Part shown: positions 59,602 through 64,000 of the stretch, in pieces
How the letters are laid out: every line of letters starts with the position of its first letter
How positions within the stretch are numbered: position 1 is the first letter of the stretch
DNA from: Chloroflexia bacterium SDU3-3
GTDB lineage: Bacteria > Chloroflexota > Chloroflexia > Chloroflexales > Roseiflexaceae
Direction: 5' to 3'
DNA: 64,000 nucleotides
NCBI GenBank assembly: GCA_009268125.1
Contig: WBOU01000011.1
Span: 62,001-126,000 of the forward strand
Notes under the pieces: model-generated
The model's database searches: none
What the model saw: only the letters and a program-made list of their open reading frames with translations
What the model was told of the DNA's origin: nothing
Made by a program: the position numbers and the translations under genes

Positions 59602-60894
59602 TCAGCGACGGCCCGGGGCGGGGAAGCCGGCCGCCGCATCGTCGAGCACCAGCACCCAGTCGGGGCCGCCGAGCGGCGGGGTGAAGACCTGGCGCGACCG
59701 CCTGGGGAAACTGCCCATGGCGCTGGCGACACCAGTGCGCGGGTCGAACCAGCGGGCCAGGGTGCGCTCACCCGACAGCGCGGTCAGATCCAGCTCCACC
59801 GGCTGCCCCGAGGGGATGTAGACCAGCGCGTAGCTGCCCGATGCGTCGCGCGTGGCCTGCACGTGATGGGTGCTGGCCCCCACATCCGACACAATCAACG
59901 ACTGATCGGGGATGCGGGTGAGGAAGGGGCGCGAAAGCAGCAGCGCACGGGCGTGGCCCACCTGATGTGAGCCGGGCAGGTGGATGGCCTCGTACCAGGG
60001 GCGGCGGGCGAAGGCGTAGGGCAGGCCGGGCCGCCACATGGACCAGACCGGAAAGCAGCCGTAGGTGTGGCCGTGCGCACCGGCGAACAGCGACCAGTAC
60101 ATGGCCTTGCGCACATCGTAGTCATCTAGGTAGCCGCCCTCAAGATTCCCGATGTCGTCCTGCGAGTCCTCATAGCCTGGCTCGGCATCCATGCAGGGGC
60201 GGGTGGGCGTCAGCGCGTAGTCGGCCTCGATGTAGCGCCAGTTCTCGCGGTTGCGCTTATGGCCGCTCTGGCAGGTGTGAAAATCGAGCCACGGCTCGTC
60301 GTGGATGTACTGCGATGTGGAGTGCGCGCCCCAGGTGTGGAAGGTGATCAGGTGGCTGCCACCGTCGCCCTCGCGCACGCCCCGCGCCATGGCGCGGATG
60401 ATCTCGCGGTGCCCCTCGGTCTCAATCGGGCGGTCGCCGCCCAGCATCCAGATGATCGAGCGCTGGGCGTAGCGCCTGCCAAGGAACAGGCCGTAGCTAT
60501 AGGCGTTCTCGGGCGTGAAGATCTCGGGGCCAGCGCCCCACTTCTTATTCCACTTGTCGCCCCAGGTGGGCAGCAGCGCGATCCAGAGGCCCAGCGACTC
60601 GGCCAGATCCAGCACCGTATCGATAAAGGCAAAGTACGGCTCGCTGGGCTGGGACGGGTCGCGGTCGATCAGCGGCAAGTGTCCCTGCATAGTAGGCACA
60701 TCCAGCCCATCCAGCTCGGCCAGCGCCACGGCCTGGATGACGGTGAAGCCCTTGGCGGCGCGGTCGCGCAGGTACAGCTCGATCTCGGGCAGGGTGAGGC
60801 GGTGGAACAGCTCCCAGGCGGTATCGGCCAGGTAGAAGAAGGGCGTCCCATCATCGTGGACAAGGAAGCGGCGGTTTTCGCTGATACGCAGCAT
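59602..60894 (-). CDS. GH140-like apiosidase (DUF4038 barrel)
   Basis: This 430-residue protein matches the DUF4038/apiosidase-like family: RISENRRFLVHDDGTPFFYLADTAWELFHRLTLPEIELYLRDRAAKGFTVIQAV, then NAYSYGLFLGRRYAQRSIIWMLGGDRP with the probable acidic catalytic region, DAEPGYED and KAMYWSLFAGAHGHTYG. A C-terminal beta-sandwich (about 345-425) is the collagen-binding-like domain usual in this family. Known members remove apiose from rhamnogalacturonan II. No signal peptide is visible. It belongs to the same pectin/hemicellulose locus. Confidence 0.88.
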   Translation of the reverse strand: MLRISENRRFLVHDDGTPFFYLADTAWELFHRLTLPEIELYLRDRAAKGFTVIQAVALAELDGLDVPTMQGHLPLIDRDPSQPSEPYFAFIDTVLDLAESLGLWIALLPTWGDKWNKKWGAGPEIFTPENAYSYGLFLGRRYAQRSIIWMLGGDRPIETEGHREIIRAMARGVREGDGGSHLITFHTWGAHSTSQYIHDEPWLDFHTCQSGHKRNRENWRYIEADYALTPTRPCMDAEPGYEDSQDDIGNLEGGYLDDYDVRKAMYWSLFAGAHGHTYGCFPVWSMWRPGLPYAFARRPWYEAIHLPGSHQVGHARALLLSRPFLTRIPDQSLIVSDVGASTHHVQATRDASGSYALVYIPSGQPVELDLTALSGERTLARWFDPRTGVASAMGSFPRRSRQVFTPPLGGPDWVLVLDDAAAGFPAPGRR

Positions 60895-61233
60895 GACGAC
60901 AGTCTCTCTGCTCGGCGCGGCATCATCGCCGCGCGGCGTGATCCCCTGGGCCGCACGCAGGCTGCGGCGCGGCCCAGCGGCATAGTAGCACAGGGTGGCA
61001 AGGCTGCCGCAGGGCCTAGGCGCTCTCGATACACCGAAGGATTCTTACCACCAAAACGCCACGACGAGAGGGGGCAAAAGGGGGGCGAATGCCACAAAAG
61101 CGCGAAGATGCCAGGGGAAAGCACGAGGGTAAAGGGGGAATCGACCTCACATGGTGCCGCTTTTCATATCAGTGCTGGGCTTGTTGCCTATCAGCGATGG
61201 TGGTTCTGCTTGGTTGGTTGGTGTGTGCCCTAC

Positions 61234-61385
61234 GCGGGCGGCGACTAGGGGCCAGCCCCTAGTGACCCCGCCATGGGGCTACGCCCCCTTGGAACCCCCA
61301 TTTTGAGCATTCCTATGCCGTTTCCTAGCTGCTGATGTTCGCGCATATGGCCATCAAAACATGAGCGACACCTTCGCCGCATGGG
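61234..61385 (-). repeat. Dispersed structured element, copy B
   Basis: This 152-base sequence is the inverted partner of 54779-54925. Its hairpins are GGGGC-TAC-GCCCC (61275-61287) and CTAGGGGC-CA-GCCCCTAG (61245-61262). The outer hairpin differs in sequence from copy A yet keeps full pairing. Confidence 0.85.
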
Positions 61386-61552
61386 CCGGGATGGTAGGGT
61401 GGTGCAATGATCAGGGGTTACAGACGACGGAGGTGCCGTACTCGTTTGCAGCATGGGGTACATCAACCACGCGCTGTGTATGAGCTGGCACACAATTTTG
61501 CAAGGCGAAGCGCCGCATGTTCGCGCACCTCGGGCAAGCCGCCGCGCGGCGC

Positions 61553-61581
61553 TTGCCCCGCCCTGGCTTCTGGCACATAAT
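61553..61581 (+). promoter_or_regulatory. Promoter of the GNAT gene
   Basis: TTGCCC (61553-61558) and CATAAT (61576-61581) are 17 bases apart. CCCTGGCT and AGCCAGGG form an inverted repeat around the -10 element. Confidence 0.5.
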
Positions 61582-61615
61582 AGCCAGGGTATTTCGCAGC
61601 ACCATGGGGGGCCAC

Positions 61616-62083
61616 ATGAGCACGCATTCCAACACCCGCATTCGCCACGCCGAGCGCGCCGATCTGCCCACGATCCTCGCCCTCAACGCGCAGCTCAACC
61701 CCAGCGATCTGCCGCTGCCGCCAGCCGAGCAGGTGGAGCAGGTGTGGGGTGCGATCTTGGCAAACCCGATCATGCACACCTTTGTGGCCGAGCAGGCCGG
61801 GCGCGTGGTCGCCACCTGCGTGCTGGCGATCATCCCCAATCTCACCCGAGGGACGCGGCCCTACGGCCTGATCGAGAATGTGGTGGTAGATCAGCAGGCC
61901 CGGGGCGGCGGCATCGGCACGCTGCTGATGCGGGGCGCGCTGGAGTTCGCGTGGCAGCGCCAGTGCTACAAGGTGATGCTGATGACCGGGCGAGCGCAGG
62001 CGGTGGGCTTCTACGAGCGGGCGGGGTTCCGCAGCGACGAGAAGTTCGGGCTGGTGGCCAAGCCGCCGAGGGCGGGGGGATAG
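61616..62083 (+). CDS. GNAT-family N-acetyltransferase
   Basis: This 155-residue acetyl-CoA-dependent acetyltransferase shows TRIRHAERADLPTILALNAQLNP, motif A IENVVVDQQARGGGIGTLLMRGALEFAWQRQCYKVMLMTG, and motif B AVGFYERAGFRSDEKFG. The pattern is close to single-domain aminoglycoside- or amino-acid-type acetyltransferases, with unknown substrate. The ATG at 61616 is chosen, although 61603 is possible. Confidence 0.85.
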   Translation: MSTHSNTRIRHAERADLPTILALNAQLNPSDLPLPPAEQVEQVWGAILANPIMHTFVAEQAGRVVATCVLAIIPNLTRGTRPYGLIENVVVDQQARGGGIGTLLMRGALEFAWQRQCYKVMLMTGRAQAVGFYERAGFRSDEKFGLVAKPPRAGG

Positions 62084-62253
62084 CCTCCACGACCAGAGCG
62101 GATGGCGCAGCAGGCAACTGCGGTGCACCGGCCCGCTACGGCACCGCGCATACCTACGAAAAACATCAGGAGAAAAGTAGGTTCTTCATCTTCTCTCAAA
62201 AAAGATCATGAACTACGATAGACTCAATTTTTGATCCAGAAAGAGCAGAGTCT

Positions 62254-63399
62254 ATGCGTATCCACAGAAGAAGGTTCATAGCCAGCATCATAGCACTGCC
62301 GTTTATCGGAACAGCCTCTAGGCAGCAAATTCCCTCTGCATCGGCAGCAGCAATCAATCATCCAGATAGAACCGTATCTGGATGGCCATTCAGCGACCTT
62401 TTCATTAGCCCAACGAACCCACAGATCATGTACACGCAGGCAGGTTCACTCTATCGCTCGCAGGATGGCGGCACAACCTGGGAGCCGAGAACAGATCCTA
62501 TCACACCCTACGCCTCATACTACTTCGACCCGCATGTGCCCGACCGTATCTTCGCCTCAGAAAGCCTAACGCTCCACCGCAGCACCGACGGCGGTCAGAC
62601 TTGGGAGAAGGTGATGAACGGGCTACCCGAAGAGAAGTTTTACCCCCTCTTTTGTGCAATCAGCTTTCACCCATCCCAGCCTAACACGATCTACGCATCA
62701 TCGATGAATGATGACCACATGTTTCCCATCCGCATCACAGGCATCTACCGCAGCACCGATGGCGGGGACTCGTGGGAAAAGATAGCCGAAAAAATGCTCA
62801 TCATCGAGCTCAGCATCGCCCCAAGCGATCCGCAGATCATCTATGCCGGGCAGACATACTACGCAGGGCCTGGTGGATCGCGCGGCGGTGGCGGGATCAT
62901 TCGCAGCAGCAATGGAGGCAGCACCTGGAAGCAACTCAACACCGGATTGCCCGACTTCACCACGGTCTATCAGATTATCGTCCACCCCAAGACCGACGCG
63001 ACGGCCTATGCGCGAACCGAGCACGAGATCCTTCGCACCACCAATGAGGGCGAGAACTGGGAAAAGCTCACCCACAGGCTGCCAGGGCACCTGGCCGAGA
63101 ACCAGATCACCGCGCTGGAAATCGACCCGAAAGATCCGCGAATCTTTATGTCTAGCGATGGGGTGGCCATCTACCGCACGGTCGACACCGGGAAGACCTG
63201 GAAAAAGACCCAAGGAAGCCTGCCATCCGACATAGCGGCCCTCGCAATCCACCCCACCACATCGGCTATCTATGCGGTGAGCCAGGAATTTGGCATCTTC
63301 ACCAGCGCCGATACTGGCACCACGTGGCAGCGCATCACGATCGCAGCCGAAGAGGCTGAGTTCCACCACGCCTATATACCGATAGTAGCAAAGCCCTAA
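62254..63399 (+). CDS. Secreted BNR/Asp-box (sortilin-like) repeat protein
   Basis: This 381-residue protein has an N-terminal signal with paired arginines (RIHRRRFIASIIALPFIG), possibly Tat-type. At least six Asp-box repeats follow: YRSQDGGTTWEP, HRSTDGGQTWEK, YRSTDGGDSWEK, IRSSNGGSTWKQ, LRTTNEGENWEK and YRTVDTGKTWKK. This is the beta-propeller of sortilin/photosystem-stability-factor-like proteins. It ends FHHAYIPIVAKP, echoing the tail of the LVIVD-repeat protein. No catalytic sialidase residues are evident. The gene is lower in GC than its neighbours. Confidence 0.85.
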   Translation: MRIHRRRFIASIIALPFIGTASRQQIPSASAAAINHPDRTVSGWPFSDLFISPTNPQIMYTQAGSLYRSQDGGTTWEPRTDPITPYASYYFDPHVPDRIFASESLTLHRSTDGGQTWEKVMNGLPEEKFYPLFCAISFHPSQPNTIYASSMNDDHMFPIRITGIYRSTDGGDSWEKIAEKMLIIELSIAPSDPQIIYAGQTYYAGPGGSRGGGGIIRSSNGGSTWKQLNTGLPDFTTVYQIIVHPKTDATAYARTEHEILRTTNEGENWEKLTHRLPGHLAENQITALEIDPKDPRIFMSSDGVAIYRTVDTGKTWKKTQGSLPSDIAALAIHPTTSAIYAVSQEFGIFTSADTGTTWQRITIAAEEAEFHHAYIPIVAKP

Positions 63400-63448
63400 G
63401 GAAGAATATCATCCTGATCGATTGACTAGCATGCGCACCATCTCACAC

Positions 63449-63472
63449 GCGGCCTTCTTTTTGGAAGGCCGC
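63449..63472 (+). terminator. Hairpin after the BNR gene
   Basis: Perfect 9-bp arms GCGGCCTTC (63449-63457) and GAAGGCCGC (63464-63472) with loop TTTTTG. Confidence 0.5.
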
Positions 63473-63508
63473 ATATCGCGCTTGAGGCATAGGGCTATAC
63501 ACAACCTG

Positions 63509-63670
63509 ATGGCCGCGCTGATCGCAGCGCGGCTGTTCGGCGCGTGCGGCCCCAGCGCTACCCCCATGCCATTTAGCACGATCCTCAATTACCGCATCCA
63601 CAGCATCTACCCCGGCGGCACAACCGTGGCTGAGAGCACGGCGGTGGTCGCACCCCCGCCGCAGCCCTGA
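63509..63670 (+). CDS. Possible small lipoprotein
   Basis: A 53-codon frame reads MAALIAARLFGACGPSATPMPFSTI and continues to a Pro-rich end. LFGAC resembles a lipobox, but the signal is short and the Shine-Dalgarno is weak. No family is recognised. Confidence 0.3.
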   Translation: MAALIAARLFGACGPSATPMPFSTILNYRIHSIYPGGTTVAESTAVVAPPPQP

Positions 63671-63733
63671 TCGGGCGCTGGCGCGATAATCTGCTATCAT
63701 AGCCGAGTATTTACCGCGTATACCGGGGACACG

Positions 63734-64000
63734 ATGAAGATTCTCTACTGCTGGCGCTGCCAGCGCGACGTGCCCATGCTGGATGAGCAGGAGTTCGCCC
63801 GCATCGCGCCGCTGCACACCCAGGGTATCGAGTCGATCAAGGCCTACCGCGAGCAGCACGGGGTGGGGCTGGCGGATGTGGCGGTCGACGAGCACTTCCA
63901 GGCGCTGCGCGAGGCCTACCGGCAGATCACCGGTGTGGATGAGCCGGACCAGAATGAGATCCGGCACCACCGAATCGCGCTCTACGGGCCGCCGTGCGCG
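63734..64000 (+). CDS. Hypothetical protein, cut by the window edge
   Basis: The 89 visible codons begin MKILYCWRCQRDVPMLDEQEFARIAPLHTQG and continue IESIKAYREQHGVGLADVAVDEHFQALREAYRQITGVDEPDQNEIRHHRIALYGPPC. The N-terminal C-x-x-C (CWRC) suggests a metal-binding knuckle. The rest is soluble and helical. The C-terminus lies beyond the window and no family is recognised. Confidence 0.7.
   Translation, partial: MKILYCWRCQRDVPMLDEQEFARIAPLHTQGIESIKAYREQHGVGLADVAVDEHFQALREAYRQITGVDEPDQNEIRHHRIALYGPPCA

Larger units (their letters stand above)
60895..61615. other. Repeat-rich intergenic region
   Basis: No gene is supported in this stretch of about 720 bases. It contains CACCAAAACGCCACGA-type repeats (about 61048-61115) and copy B of the structured element (61234-61385, minus orientation). 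The promoter of the next gene is at its right end. Confidence 0.75.

Noticed and set aside
1-64000. Recoding of TAG as an amino acid
   Set aside because: Genes ending in TAG have family-typical lengths and are followed by hairpins or new genes, so TAG acts as a normal stop.

Overview
The window is high-GC bacterial DNA and most likely comes from a Chloroflexota genome (class Chloroflexia). This is an inference from gene content: a complete-looking men block, several F420/flavin luciferase-like oxidoreductases, a LacI-sensor/histidine-kinase/AraC hybrid regulator, and secreted proteins ending in a short aromatic-hydrophobic-Pro tail. No rRNA, tRNA, CRISPR array, transposase or phage gene was found. 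TAG is by far the commonest stop codon, in about 37 of the 54 complete genes I read.

Layout. 0-3.2 kb: a secreted protein cut by the left edge, RNase HI, a DUF892 ferritin-like protein, and an NRAMP manganese transporter behind a promoter carrying a DtxR/MntR-type box. 3.2-7.1 kb: a peptide-type ABC importer (binding protein, two permeases; no ATPase in the window). 7.1-10.5 kb: two translationally coupled transglutaminase-like proteins and a lone eCIS-core (DUF4157) protein. 10.6-15.7 kb: divergent luciferase-like oxidoreductases sharing an operator-like palindrome, a glutathionyl-hydroquinone reductase-like protein, an acetyltransferase, a methyltransferase and a DUF1304 protein. 15.7-18 kb: small proteins and a thioredoxin/MerR pair with a 19-bp-spacer promoter. 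18.2-21.3 kb: a 1022-residue secreted LVIVD-repeat protein. 21.4-27.7 kb: menD-menH-menB-menC-menE. 28-31.6 kb: a TMEM43-like membrane protein, and a TetR gene whose operator recurs before a downstream reductase/methyltransferase pair.

31.7-41 kb: an orphan sugar-type binding protein, an LLM oxidoreductase, TenA behind a TPP riboswitch, an ABATE/CGNR regulator divergent from an MFS exporter, a methyltransferase, a hydrolase, a WYL regulator and a TIGR02206 protein. At 41.04-41.29 kb lie twelve perfect-length 21-bp tandem repeats.

41.7-61 kb is a plant cell-wall polysaccharide locus: a GH53 galactanase, a 1179-residue one-protein sensor/regulator, an ABC sugar importer, a clan GH-A glycosidase, a GH62 arabinofuranosidase with CBM2, and a GH140-like apiosidase. 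The enzymes would release galactan, arabinan and apiose side chains, the importer would take up the oligosaccharides, and the hybrid regulator would sense sugar and switch the locus. The intergenic spaces here carry two inverted copies of a ~150-bp element whose hairpins differ in sequence but keep their pairing, plus degenerate CACCAAGACRCCAAG-type repeats. The right end has an acetyltransferase, a secreted BNR-repeat protein and a gene cut by the window edge.
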